A stretch of DNA of 25,987 bases from Proteobacteria bacterium UBA7821 (GCA_002480165.1 DLBP01000049.1:1-25987), one strand, 5' to 3'. Counted from the stretch's first letter, positions 8,255 through 19,662 are shown. A program made the numbers and translations. The notes: generated from the letters alone by a model not told the origin.

Positions 8255-8282
8255 TTTCAATAGAAAAATTATGTGTTATAAT
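8255..8282 (+). promoter_or_regulatory. Predicted extended -10 promoter of gyrB
   Basis: A perfect TATAAT (8277-8282) is preceded by TG one base upstream (TGTTATAAT), an extended -10 element. TTTCAA (8255-8260) lies 16 nt upstream as a weak -35. It lies about 30 nt before the gyrB start. Confidence 0.6.
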
Positions 8283-8303
8283 GCTCAATATTGTACAAAA
8301 AAT

Positions 8304-8307
8304 GAGG
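8304..8307 (+). promoter_or_regulatory. Shine-Dalgarno deciding the gyrB start
   Basis: GAGG lies 7 nt before GTG 8315 but only 1 nt before GTG 8309, so initiation at 8315 is favoured. Confidence 0.6.
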
Positions 8308-8314
8308 TGTGCCA

Positions 8315-10749
<2,435 letters not shown>

Positions 10750-10753
<4 letters not shown>

Positions 10754-11703
10754 CAATCACTGAATAACGCTTCAACAAATGATTTGGGGTCAAATGGACG
10801 GTAGTCTTCTATCGACTCTCCCAGACCGATATAATGTATCGGCAAACCAAACTGGTGCAGAATTGAAAACACGATACCACCTCGAGCCGTGCCATCGAGT
10901 TTTGTCAAAATCAAACCATTCAAGCCGACTGCCTCATGAAATGAACGCACCTGCTCCAAACCAGCCTGCCCAACATTGGCATCCAACACTAGCCAAACCT
11001 GCTGTGGCGCATTGGGGTTGATTTTACTCACAACACGCTTGACTTTAGCAAGCTCACCCATCAACTGCTTTTTATTATGCAGCCTACCTGCTGTGTCAGC
11101 GAGCAGCCAATCACATTGTTTACTCACTGCCGACTGATAAGCATCATAAATGACTGCCGCACTGTCAGACCCTTGTGACTGAGAGACAAGCGGCACGCCG
11201 ATTCGGTCAGACCAAACTTTGAGTTGCTCAATCGCCGCTTCTCGAAATGTATCACCAGCAGCCATCATGACCGACTGGCCCGTTGACTTTAACAGATGAG
11301 CCAGCTTAGCCATTGTGGTTGTCTTCCCAGCACCGTTGACACCAACCACCAAAGTAACTTGAGTGCCATCAGCACGTGGAAATGGCGTTGATGGAGCTGA
11401 CCAATCGGTGACCAAATCCACTAAGACAGAAACCATTGCTGCCTTCAAATCAGACCTGGATTGCTTAGCATCAACTTGGATCACATCCATCATCTTTTGT
11501 AGGATGATCTGGCTGGTTTCTAAACCAACATCCGATGACAATAAGATGGCTTGAATCTCATGCTGAACCTCTTCATCTATGAAGTTCTTTTGGCTGATCA
11601 AATTCCACAATCTATGGGAAAATCTTGCTTTGGTTTTTAAAAGCCCTTTGTCTAACGCTAATGACCGAGTGGCCTTAGTCGATTTGCCAAGAAAATTAAA
11701 CAT
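10750..11703 (-). CDS. ftsY: Signal recognition particle receptor FtsY, minimal form
   Basis: An SRP GTPase that docks ribosome-nascent chain-SRP complexes at the membrane. After an N domain (residues ~25-100) the G domain has GVNGAGKT (121-128), DTFREAA (151-157), DTAGR (203-207), TKLD (267-270) and GLGE (293-296). With 317 residues it has almost no acidic A domain, unlike E. coli FtsY of about 497; only ~25 residues precede the N domain. The conserved FtsY motif usually read LDATTGQ is LDANVGQ here. FtsY rather than Ffh: there is no M domain and the C-terminus ends with PFDPKSFVEALF. It is divergent from the M16-M16-rsmD group, a common gammaproteobacterial neighbourhood. Confidence 0.95.
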
Positions 11704-11714
11704 CGATACCCAAC

Positions 11715-11738
11715 TGCTAGTTTTTTAATATACTAGCA
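11715..11738. repeat. 7-bp perfect inverted repeat before ftsY
   Basis: TGCTAGT at 11715-11721 and ACTAGCA at 11732-11738 flank a 10-nt A/T-rich loop, starting 12 nt upstream of the ftsY ATG. It could be an operator or a 5' leader hairpin; it is not followed by a T run in either direction that would make it a convincing terminator. Confidence 0.55.
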
Positions 11739-11886
11739 ACATGCCACACAGGCTGCAAGCCAATTATTCACTATGTTAATGCCCTTTTTCAAATCAATGG
11801 CATGACCTTGCCAAACATTTCTGATTTCAGATGACCAGCTGACGTATCAGGAGAGTCATTGACCACTTGATCGCGATGAAAAAGCC

Positions 11887-11922
11887 ACACAAAAAACGAT
11901 TGTTCATCGATTTTTCTTGTGT
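11887..11922. repeat. Imperfect inverted repeat upstream of the M16-like pair
   Basis: The arm ACACAAAAAACGAT (11887-11900) pairs with ATCGATTTTTCTTGTGT (11906-11922) across the 5-nt loop TGTTC, with a small bulge. A competing pairing exists between CGATGAA (11874-11880) and TTCATCG (11903-11909). No gene ends here on either strand, so it is probably a leader or operator element of the downstream genes. Confidence 0.55.
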
Positions 11923-11928
11923 CATACT
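11900..11928 (+). promoter_or_regulatory. Possible promoter of the M16-like/rsmD group
   Basis: TTGTTC (11900-11905), a 17-nt spacer, CATACT (11923-11928). The hexamers are weak, and the spacer lies inside the inverted repeat. Confidence 0.25.
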
Positions 11929-11955
11929 AAAGTAAATTATCGTTAGTGTATCGTT

Positions 11956-13074
11956 TTGCTTAAATTCATTTCCTTGGCTGCTTTACTGGTTTTGATTAGC
12001 CAAAACCTGTTCGCAGATCTATTGACTTTAACACACAACCATGACGCAAACGCACGATCTGATCTGACCTATCAGTTACTGTCACCAGAAATCACAGAAT
12101 CCATTCACATGCGTCTCCTCGTACTGGCTGATGAGCCGGACTACCCAATGGTCCACACCCGTCTTCATCAAGCATTTAAACACAATGACATTGAGCATAG
12201 CCTGAATAAAATCGGCATCTTCTGTCACATGGATACCACTAACTACTTACCCGTGTTAGATTTGATCATACCCAATCACAATAGCACGATTCAAGCGGCT
12301 TCAAGCATTATCCAGTCAGCACTCATCAATATCAACACCGCCACATTCAACGCCACACAACCCACCAGTATCCAACAGCTCATTCAAAACCACGGGTATC
12401 ACCGCTACCCAACTGAAAAACCTAGATCCATTGTACTGAACCAAAGCAATGTTAAACTGCTATTATCTGGATCCATCTCAGTCAATAGTGTCGACCGTTT
12501 AACCCAAGCACTTGAGAACGCATTGCCTCCTGGCGATGAATCGGAACACTCGCCGAACACAAGACATCGTCTCAAAGATATCATTACCCTAAACGCCATT
12601 GATAGTAACCAAGTGATTGTCCACAAAACGCTAACTGATGATATCGATATACTCTTGTGGTTACTCACCCAACCCAACCTATCTGAGAGAGGATTGATTT
12701 CGCCAACGCTAACACCATGGCCTCAACAGCCCAGCCTAAAACTTTCTTTTGAAACCAAGCATCACTCTTTACCTGATATGTTAAACCACGTCCAACACCA
12801 CCTGATCAATAGCCAACCCGAACAATACGCCACTGCAGAGAGGCAACGACATCTATGCGAAAATCTACCCAATATTTTGCGAATCGGTCACCGCTCACCG
12901 CTCAATGCACTCACTTTTATCCTAGTTAATAATAAGCCCCTCAACTACTTCGATCATCTACACGATCAACTCTGTACAATCACTCAACAAGACATCCAAA
13001 AACACCTGCCCAACTTTCTCAACCCCACATCATTCTCCTACATCATTCTGAGGCCAAAAAATGACACCCTATAA
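11956..13074 (+). CDS. M16-like (pitrilysin family) pseudopeptidase, shortened
   Basis: A 372-residue exported protein with a signal peptide (LKFISLAALLVLISQNLFA) and a divergent M16-like layout. The first half resembles an eroded M16 N-domain ending with KLLLSGSISVNSVDRL and LPPG, where M16 proteins have their VVGD and LPxG segments. The second half ends YFDHLHDQLCTITQQDIQKHLPNFL, like the terminal helices of M16 C-domains. HxxEH is absent, and the length is below the usual ~430-450. The start is TTG 11956: an in-frame stop lies 10 nt upstream and no ATG or GTG fits the signal peptide. It overlaps the next M16-like gene by 14 bp. Family assignment rests on pattern and locus (ftsY | M16-M16-rsmD). 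Confidence 0.68.
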   Translation: MLKFISLAALLVLISQNLFADLLTLTHNHDANARSDLTYQLLSPEITESIHMRLLVLADEPDYPMVHTRLHQAFKHNDIEHSLNKIGIFCHMDTTNYLPVLDLIIPNHNSTIQAASSIIQSALININTATFNATQPTSIQQLIQNHGYHRYPTEKPRSIVLNQSNVKLLLSGSISVNSVDRLTQALENALPPGDESEHSPNTRHRLKDIITLNAIDSNQVIVHKTLTDDIDILLWLLTQPNLSERGLISPTLTPWPQQPSLKLSFETKHHSLPDMLNHVQHHLINSQPEQYATAERQRHLCENLPNILRIGHRSPLNALTFILVNNKPLNYFDHLHDQLCTITQQDIQKHLPNFLNPTSFSYIILRPKNDTL

Positions 13075-14392
13075 ACATCGCTATCTAGTCTATGTTTGCC
13101 TTAGTTTTTTCTCACTGTTTGGCAACCACGCCATGGGTAATCGCATCGAATACCACCAACTTGATAACGGATTGACTATCGTTGTCATTCAAAACAAACA
13201 ACTGACGCAACTCTATCTTCATACAATTATCCAAACAGGTGCCTCCCAAGACCCAAGATACAAAACTGGACTCGCTAATTTCACCCAACAATTGCTCGTG
13301 TCATCCAACTCAGCCAGTGAAGCCCAGCCCTTTAAAAAGGCCATCGAAATGCTGGGTGGGTCAGAAGATTGCCATGCGTTTTATGACTATGTTGACTTCG
13401 GATCTATTAGCGACACAACCACGTTAAACCAAGTACTAAAGATTCATGCACAATTATTACAACCCATCCAAATAGACCAGACTGACTTATCAAAACAAAA
13501 AAAACAGCTACTCATGCAAAGATCTCAACATATCGAACACGATATGATTGCGAAAATAACCGAAGCCAATCGCGCCAGCGCTTATCTGACCGGGCCATAT
13601 CGCGAACCCATTATTGGTTGGAGAGAAGACATTGAATCCATCACCCAGCAAGACATCTCAACCTGGCACAGCACGTGGTACCACCCCAACAACTCAACGA
13701 TATTCCTATCTGGCCCCATGGATGTAGAGACAACCCTTGAAGCCATCGAGGCACATTATGGCCACCTGAATCAAACCACACTCCCTCAATACCAACCAAC
13801 CGACATTCGCATGACTGGTAATGTCTCTACGCTGACTTCACACTGGGCAGATGCGCCTTACGTTTTGATTAGCTACCATATCCCTTCAACTGATTACCAG
13901 TCACTGATCATGTCACAAATAGCCTCATATCTGACACAGCAATACACAGACAACCAAGACCAATCAAACATCGTTTCTATTGCTAAGCTCCCCATGATGC
14001 CACAGCAATACAATGGTCTATTTCAACTGTTAGTCCAGCTTAAGCCTCATGCTAGCCCGATCAGCGCGATTGATGAAATCCAAAGTGTCTTTGACACTCT
14101 GCATAGCCAATCAGTCAAAACACACTGGCTTCAATCAGCAAAAGCATATTTGCTATCGCACTGGCTTTATACTCAATCATCCCCCATTAGTCAAAACAAA
14201 CAACAGAGTCATACCATCGCAACCAGAGTTGATGATCCGATCAATCACATGTATCCCTCGCTAGTTGAGCAATTCGATATCGATCAACTATTGGCTTTGA
14301 TGTCTCAATACCTAACACCCAACAACCGGACGATCACCATTATGACACCAGCATTGAAGTCACATCAACGCTTAGAGAGAGTGGATGGGTAG
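13061..14392 (+). CDS. M16-family (pitrilysin) protein lacking the HxxEH zinc motif
   Basis: A 443-residue exported protein. A signal peptide (~1-26) precedes a recognisable M16 N-domain: LDNGLTIVV (34-42), then GLANFTQQLL where active members have GxAHFLEHxxF. HxxEH is thus N73-F-T-Q76-Q77. The distal ligand helix also looks changed (QLLMQRSQ around 149-156, with Q where E is usual). PYREPIIGWREDIESITQQDISTW (179-202) and YHPNNSTIFLSGP fit the conserved HPYxxPxIG and YxPNNAxLxVVGD region. The fold is kept but hydrolysis is not expected. It overlaps the upstream partner by 14 bp and rsmD by 8 bp, so the three are likely co-transcribed. A role as a periplasmic binding or scaffold pair is only inference. 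Confidence 0.83.
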   Translation: MTPYKHRYLVYVCLSFFSLFGNHAMGNRIEYHQLDNGLTIVVIQNKQLTQLYLHTIIQTGASQDPRYKTGLANFTQQLLVSSNSASEAQPFKKAIEMLGGSEDCHAFYDYVDFGSISDTTTLNQVLKIHAQLLQPIQIDQTDLSKQKKQLLMQRSQHIEHDMIAKITEANRASAYLTGPYREPIIGWREDIESITQQDISTWHSTWYHPNNSTIFLSGPMDVETTLEAIEAHYGHLNQTTLPQYQPTDIRMTGNVSTLTSHWADAPYVLISYHIPSTDYQSLIMSQIASYLTQQYTDNQDQSNIVSIAKLPMMPQQYNGLFQLLVQLKPHASPISAIDEIQSVFDTLHSQSVKTHWLQSAKAYLLSHWLYTQSSPISQNKQQSHTIATRVDDPINHMYPSLVEQFDIDQLLALMSQYLTPNNRTITIMTPALKSHQRLERVDG

Positions 14393-14939
14393 TGTCAGAA
14401 TTATTGGCGGGTCGCTAAAAGGTAGGCGCCTGACCTGCCCAGACTCAGGCGTTAGACCGACTCCCAACCCCATTCGGGAAACCCTATTTAATTGGCTACA
14501 ACAGCGCATTGTCCATGCAAGATGCTTAGATGTTTTCTCTGGCACAGGCGCATTGGGATTAGAAGCTTTGTCAAGAGGGGCTGATTGGGTCACGCTCTGG
14601 GATGCCAACCCCACACTCAACCAACAATATGCTAATATTATTCATGATTGGAAACTTGAGTCAATTGATCATGCGATTGTTCAATTTCCAGCCCCTCCCC
14701 CACCGGTGATGACACCTTATGACATTGTATTTCTCGACCCACCATTCGATTATTATCCACTAAAGTCACAATTAAAATGGTTATCTGATCATGGCCTTAT
14801 CAAAAAAACCAGCTGTGTTTATTTTGAACAAAGGTATCAAATCAATCCCATGGATGAGATTTTAGGTTGGAAAAGCATTCGCATTAAACGCCAAGGCGAT
14901 GTAGAATATGGATTGTTAGAAAAGCGTGGGGCATCATGA
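14385..14939 (+). CDS. rsmD: 16S rRNA (guanine966-N2)-methyltransferase RsmD
   Basis: A SAM-dependent methyltransferase that modifies G966 of 16S rRNA. It has the family start VRIIGGSLKGRRL, the block VRPTPNPIRETLFNWL (23-38), the SAM motif LDVFSGTGALGLEALSRGA (48-66), and the catalytic D/NPPF motif as DPPF (118-121). The length (184 residues) is normal. ATG 14385 overlaps the end of the upstream M16-like gene and has a GAGAGAG ribosome site. parA starts directly after its stop with no gap, so rsmD and parAB are probably on one transcript. Confidence 0.93.
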   Translation: MGSVRIIGGSLKGRRLTCPDSGVRPTPNPIRETLFNWLQQRIVHARCLDVFSGTGALGLEALSRGADWVTLWDANPTLNQQYANIIHDWKLESIDHAIVQFPAPPPPVMTPYDIVFLDPPFDYYPLKSQLKWLSDHGLIKKTSCVYFEQRYQINPMDEILGWKSIRIKRQGDVEYGLLEKRGAS

Positions 14940-15719
14940 ATGAGTGAGACACACATTATCGCCGTGACAAACCAAAAAGGTGGTGTTGGCAAAACAACAT
15001 CCGCTTTGAATATATGCGCATCATTAGGTGCTCTGAAGCAGCCCACGTTATTAATTGATTTTGATCCGCAAGGCAATGCCTCACATGGTTGTGACTTACC
15101 AGAAGCTGTTCGAGAAAATTCTAGCTATGAACTGATCATGCAAGAAACACCAGCTGATGAGCTAATACAACAAACATCAGATTTATTTGATATCATTACC
15201 ACCAAACAAATGCTAACCGCAGCTGAAATTCAGTTAGCGCAAAAAGCCAAAAGAGAGTTTTCTTTAAAAACAGCCCTCAACTCTCTAACAACACCTTACC
15301 GATATATTATTATTGACTGCCCACCCTCACTCAATTTATTGACGGTCAACGCACTTGTCGCAGCATCCTCTGTGATCATCCCGGTACAATGTGAATATTA
15401 CGCATTAGAGGGACTAACGAGACTCATGCGAACGATTCAACAATTGAAAAACACGGTTAACCCATCTTTAGAGATAGAAGGCATTCTCAGAACCATGTAT
15501 GATAGCCGCAATCGATTGAGCCAAGACGTATCCGACCAATTAACACATTATTTTGGCGAACTACTCTACAATACCATCATACCAAGAAATGTAAAACTAG
15601 CCGAAGCACCCAGCCACAGAAAGGTTGCCCTCTCATATGACCCTGACTCTTCAGGGGCGATTAGCTATCTAACATTGGCATCTGAAATTCTACGCAAAAA
15701 GGAAACGATTTATGAGTAA
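14940..15719 (+). CDS. parA: Chromosome partitioning ATPase ParA (Soj type)
   Basis: A deviant Walker ATPase of 259 residues. It has KGGVGKTT (13-20), the A' motif LIDFDPQGN (38-46) and IIIDCPPS (123-130). There is no N-terminal helix-turn-helix, so it is the chromosomal Soj type rather than the P1 plasmid type. With ParB and parS it segregates the replication-origin region. ATG 14940 abuts the rsmD stop. It overlaps parB by 8 bp (ATGAGTAA), the usual coupling. Confidence 0.95.
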   Translation: MSETHIIAVTNQKGGVGKTTSALNICASLGALKQPTLLIDFDPQGNASHGCDLPEAVRENSSYELIMQETPADELIQQTSDLFDIITTKQMLTAAEIQLAQKAKREFSLKTALNSLTTPYRYIIIDCPPSLNLLTVNALVAASSVIIPVQCEYYALEGLTRLMRTIQQLKNTVNPSLEIEGILRTMYDSRNRLSQDVSDQLTHYFGELLYNTIIPRNVKLAEAPSHRKVALSYDPDSSGAISYLTLASEILRKKETIYE

Positions 15720-16641
15720 GAAAGCAAGTAATCGACTAGGAAAAAAAGCCATCTTAGACCTTGGACTAAGCGAGTTACTCAGTAGCTGTAACCCTGATCC
15801 AGACAATCACTCAACTGTACAACCCAATATTCAAGTAGTTGGCCCTGAGCAATTAGTACCCAGTCCCTATCAGCAACGGAGGCAGTTCTGCCCCAAAGGT
15901 ATTTCAGAGCTTGCAGCCACCCTCTCAGAGCAAGGGATCTTGCAACCACTGGTTGTTCGACATAATGGTAGCCATTATGAAATCATAGCTGGAGAGAGAC
16001 GATGGCGAGCAGCTAAACAAGCGAATCTAACCGAAATACCTGTGATCGTAAGAGAGCTCAATAATGATCAAGCCATGGTGATTGGACTCATCGAAAATCT
16101 ACAGAGAGAAGACCTCAATATTGTTGATCAGGCACTGGGTATCCAATCGCTGGTCACTGACTTTGCCTTGACGCACAGTCAAGTTTCGGAAAAAATCGGC
16201 CTATCAAGACAATCTGTTTCTAATATGTTGAGACTGTTACAACTTCACAGTGAGGTACTGCAGGCATTACGTGATGGTCATATACAATTTGGCCACGCAC
16301 GATGTCTGATCACTTTACCTGAGGCTGATCAAATTAATGCAACGCATACAATCATTCGCAATCAGTGGTCTGTTCGCCAGCTTGAAACATGGTTATCAGC
16401 CAAAAAAATCAATAACACGCCCATTCCTGTGCAAGATTTCAACTTGTCTGTAACAGGACAAGCCGTACTAGACCGCTTATCAAATACCATGAAGTATTTT
16501 TCATCAAAAGTAAGGCTGTCTCAGAAGCGAAACCAACCCGGAGGGTCACTGATTATTGAATTCAAGCATACGGATGACTTGGAAAATTTGCTACAACACT
16601 TTGGCACAACTGTCGAAGAAGCGAGAGACACAAAGCTGTAA
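15712..16641 (+). CDS. parB: Chromosome partitioning protein ParB (Spo0J family)
   Basis: A 309-residue CTP-dependent clamp that loads at parS. The N-terminal domain includes VPSPYQQRRQF, the CTP-binding GERRWR (94-99) and ENLQREDLN (128-136). A helix-turn-helix follows (~152-175, HSQVSEKIGLSRQSVSNMLR). The C-terminal dimer region has GGSLIIEFKHTDDLENLLQHF. It overlaps parA by 8 bp. I found no convincing parS in the window; nearby CACGTG cores match only the centre of the consensus. Confidence 0.95.
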   Translation: MSKKASNRLGKKAILDLGLSELLSSCNPDPDNHSTVQPNIQVVGPEQLVPSPYQQRRQFCPKGISELAATLSEQGILQPLVVRHNGSHYEIIAGERRWRAAKQANLTEIPVIVRELNNDQAMVIGLIENLQREDLNIVDQALGIQSLVTDFALTHSQVSEKIGLSRQSVSNMLRLLQLHSEVLQALRDGHIQFGHARCLITLPEADQINATHTIIRNQWSVRQLETWLSAKKINNTPIPVQDFNLSVTGQAVLDRLSNTMKYFSSKVRLSQKRNQPGGSLIIEFKHTDDLENLLQHFGTTVEEARDTKL

Positions 16642-16760
16642 AATAATTATTTTTGGATCAGGTGAACATATCAACAACCGATGTTTTGTCAAGTGTTCGC
16701 ATCTCTCAATGTTATTATAGTACACTTAATCCAAAAGTCAAATTAAGGAGTTGATTTAAT

Positions 16761-17705
16761 ATGAAAAAAATACTTTTTATTAGCAACGGACACATCGGTG
16801 ATGCCGTGCTCACGTCCGGTATTCTCAACTACTTTCTAGCACAAAACCCAACGGCACAGCTGACAGTGGTCAGTGCCCCAATCGTCTCACACCTGTTCGA
16901 AGACATCCCACAACTTGAAGCAATCATCTCGATTAAGAAAATGCCCTATCGAAGACATTGGCTGAAGATTTATCAAGCAACAAGAAAGCAACACTGGTCG
17001 ATTGTTATCAACATGAGAAACTCGGGTTTGTCTTATTTACTGACAGCAGATAAGCGTTATGACTTTATCCGAAAGCTGCCTTTTTCTGGTAACCACGTGG
17101 TCGCAGAAAAACAACAACAATTCCAACTAAGAGACTTTCCTTGGCCAGCAATCAAAATCAATCAAAGTCGGGTTGATGGTCTATCTCAAAAGCTGACCTG
17201 TTACGATCAAATAATTGCGATATCACCGTTTACTCGCTGGAAAAATAAATCTTGGCCATTTGAGTACTTTCTTGATCTAATTGATCGTCTTACGTCATCT
17301 AAAGGCCCATTTCCAGATGCCAAAATCGCGATTTTTGGGGGTCAAAGTGATCGACAATACCTAAGCTACTTCACTGACAAACTAAAAGATCGGGTGATCG
17401 ATTTAGTCGATAATGGGCATTTACTTGATAAAGCAGTCTGGATTCAACACTGTCAACTGTACATTGGTAATGATGCTGGCGGCTCACACATGGCAGCCGC
17501 CTTAAACTGTCCAACGGTAACCCTATTTGGGCCAACCGATGCGAGGCGCTACCACCCAAAAGGCCAATACGCGCGTTTTGTTCAAACCGATATACCTTAC
17601 CAGTCGCTCATCAATCAACCGAATGAACATGCCATGTCAAGTTTGAGTGTTGATAAAGTCTACCAAACTATCCAAGATTTATTATTCCAATCAATTAAAA
17701 ATTGA
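16761..17705 (+). CDS. Glycosyltransferase family 9 (heptosyltransferase-like)
   Basis: A 314-residue GT-B fold enzyme of the ADP-heptose:LPS heptosyltransferase family. The N-terminal part reads KILFISNGHIGDAVLTSGIL, with the typical GDxxLtxp position. The C-terminal donor-binding part has IAISPFTRWKNKSWP, then YIGNDAGGSHMAAAL and PTVTLFGPTD. The last blocks match the GT9 pattern of a nucleotide-sugar site in lipopolysaccharide core synthesis. Substrate and acceptor cannot be told. The start ATG 16761 has AGGAG about 10 nt upstream. It sits between parB and mnmG, where many gammaproteobacteria have rsmG, and is separated from parB by 119 bp. Confidence 0.87.
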   Translation: MKKILFISNGHIGDAVLTSGILNYFLAQNPTAQLTVVSAPIVSHLFEDIPQLEAIISIKKMPYRRHWLKIYQATRKQHWSIVINMRNSGLSYLLTADKRYDFIRKLPFSGNHVVAEKQQQFQLRDFPWPAIKINQSRVDGLSQKLTCYDQIIAISPFTRWKNKSWPFEYFLDLIDRLTSSKGPFPDAKIAIFGGQSDRQYLSYFTDKLKDRVIDLVDNGHLLDKAVWIQHCQLYIGNDAGGSHMAAALNCPTVTLFGPTDARRYHPKGQYARFVQTDIPYQSLINQPNEHAMSSLSVDKVYQTIQDLLFQSIKN

Positions 17706-17736
17706 TCTTATCAAGCAAGTATGATACATTCCTCAA

Positions 17737-19620
17737 ATGACTGATTTAATTGATAAATACGACTTAATCGTTGTTGGTGGAGGGCACGCTGGCTGTGAAG
17801 CTGCTGCTGCTGCTGCGCGAATGGGACAACAAACACTGCTCATCACACACCAAATTGATACCATTGGCCAAATGTCATGTAATCCTGCGATAGGCGGTAT
17901 TGGGAAGAGTCACCTGGTATGGGAAATCGATGCATTAGATGGCCTAATGGCAAAAGCGGCTAACCGCTCTGCTATTCATCTTAAGTTACTGAATCAAAAA
18001 AAAGGGCCAGCTGTTAGAGCAACCAGAGCACAAGCAGATAGGAGTCTGTATCGCAATCACATGCGACAATTAATCGACGATACCGAAAATCTATTTTTAT
18101 TTCAAGCCAGCATCGACGACTTAATATTAGAAGATATGGCGGTTGTTGGTGTGATCACTGATACAGGGTATGAGTTTAGATCAAACGCCATCATCTTAAC
18201 GACTGGAACATTTCTGAAAGGGAAAATCCACATCGGTGATCAGGAAATTATTGCCGGTAGAGCTGGCGACCCTGCTGCGACCCAACTTGGCAATGTACTC
18301 AGACAATTACCACTCAGATTTGGGCGTTTAAAAACAGGAACACCAGCTAGAATAGCCAGAAGTAGTGTTGATTTTACCGTAATGGAAATACAATCCAGTG
18401 ATAATCCCAGACCGGTCTTTTCCTATCTCGGCTGTTTGTCAGAACAACCCACACAGCTCCCCTGCTACATCACGAATACGACCAAAAAAACGCATGATAT
18501 TATCAGAGAAAATCTATCTCTTGCTGCAGTCAACACCGATAGTATTAGTGGACGAGGCCCAAGGTACTGCCCATCCATAGAAGATAAGATCAAGCGATTT
18601 AGCGATCGAGATAGCCATCAAATATTCATAGAACCAGAAGGGATACACGCTAATGAACTGTACCCTAACGGCATCTCAACGAGCCTGCCAGCCCGGGTTC
18701 AACGCCAGATGATTCAAACCATACCCGGATTAGAAAAAGCACACATTACACGCTTTGGCTACGCGATAGAATACGATTTTTTTGATCCACGTGATCTTTA
18801 TCCTTGGCTTGAAAGCCGTTATGTCAAAAACCTGTTTCTTGCTGGTCAAATTAATGGCACAACTGGGTACGAAGAAGCTGCCGCACAAGGCATTGTTGCT
18901 GGCATTAACGCCGCTCTCAAAAACCGAGGCCAGCCTCAATGGTATCCTAAAAGGAGTGAAGCTTATATTGGCGTTCTATTAGACGACTTAACAACCAAAG
19001 GAGCACCTGAGCCATATCGAATGTTTACTAGCCGGGCTGAATACAGATTGATACTTCGAGAAGATAATGCCGATATGAGACTCACAGAAATTGGCGCACA
19101 ACTTGGTGTTGTTCACTCCTTGCGCTACCAACAGTTTCTAGAAAAAAAAGCGGCTTATCAATCGTCGTACGCCTACTTAGAATCTACCTGGATCCAACCA
19201 AACAGTGAGCTCGCCAATCAGATTAAACAAATCAACGCCATTGGTATTCACCAAGCGGTCAACCTGCTTAGTTTAATTAAGCGCCCTGAATTCAGTTTAG
19301 CATCCTATGCAAAACTGCTTGACATTGATCATCAGCTAATACCCACATTAGAAGCTAGTATCAAATACGAAGGTTATATAAAACGCCAACTTCAAGAGAT
19401 ACAAAAGAAAAATAACATCGACAACATGATTATCCCAGAGTCACTTGACTATACTAAAATAAAAGCCCTATCCAATGAGGCACGTGAATGTCTAGAGACG
19501 GCTAGGCCACTTACACTAGGCCAAGCTAGCCGGCTACCTGGCATTGACCCGTCTAGTATTTCGTTACTGACTGTTATTCTCAAAAAGAAATCTTTAAGCA
19601 ATCAAACAGACCTAGTATAG
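17737..19620 (+). CDS. mnmG: tRNA uridine 5-carboxymethylaminomethyl modification enzyme MnmG
   Basis: An FAD-dependent enzyme that with MnmE forms cmnm5U34 in tRNAs. It has the dinucleotide-binding start VVGGGHAGCEAAAAAARMG, the signature MSCNPAIGGIGKSHLVWEID (family GKGHLVxEID), GTPARI, and DGRGPRYCPSIEDK-like SGRGPRYCPSIEDKI. FLAGQINGTTGYEEAAAQG and FTSRAEYRLILREDNAD complete the set. The tail ASRLPGIDPSSISLL fits the C-terminal helical domain. The length (627) is normal. It starts 31 bp after the GT9 gene. Confidence 0.97.
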   Translation: MTDLIDKYDLIVVGGGHAGCEAAAAAARMGQQTLLITHQIDTIGQMSCNPAIGGIGKSHLVWEIDALDGLMAKAANRSAIHLKLLNQKKGPAVRATRAQADRSLYRNHMRQLIDDTENLFLFQASIDDLILEDMAVVGVITDTGYEFRSNAIILTTGTFLKGKIHIGDQEIIAGRAGDPAATQLGNVLRQLPLRFGRLKTGTPARIARSSVDFTVMEIQSSDNPRPVFSYLGCLSEQPTQLPCYITNTTKKTHDIIRENLSLAAVNTDSISGRGPRYCPSIEDKIKRFSDRDSHQIFIEPEGIHANELYPNGISTSLPARVQRQMIQTIPGLEKAHITRFGYAIEYDFFDPRDLYPWLESRYVKNLFLAGQINGTTGYEEAAAQGIVAGINAALKNRGQPQWYPKRSEAYIGVLLDDLTTKGAPEPYRMFTSRAEYRLILREDNADMRLTEIGAQLGVVHSLRYQQFLEKKAAYQSSYAYLESTWIQPNSELANQIKQINAIGIHQAVNLLSLIKRPEFSLASYAKLLDIDHQLIPTLEASIKYEGYIKRQLQEIQKKNNIDNMIIPESLDYTKIKALSNEARECLETARPLTLGQASRLPGIDPSSISLLTVILKKKSLSNQTDLV

Positions 19621-19662
19621 AGGGTTATTGTATGCTATAGTTGTCATGGTTGTAATAAGATC

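Noticed and set aside
16642..16660. Palindrome AAAATAATTATTTT after parB as a terminator
   Set aside because: The stem has no G or C pairs, so it is unlikely to terminate transcription.
16642..16760. tRNA or small RNA gene in the gap after parB
   Set aside because: No cloverleaf, no GC-rich stem and no terminator; a weak TATTATAGT box and the GT9 ribosome site are all that can be seen.
17094..17103. ACCACGTGGT palindrome in the GT9 gene as a parS site
   Set aside because: Only the CCACGTGG core fits; the outer TGTT/AACA arms of parS are missing, and it lies in coding sequence. Other CACGTG cores in the window (for example near 18789 and 19471) also fail in the arms.
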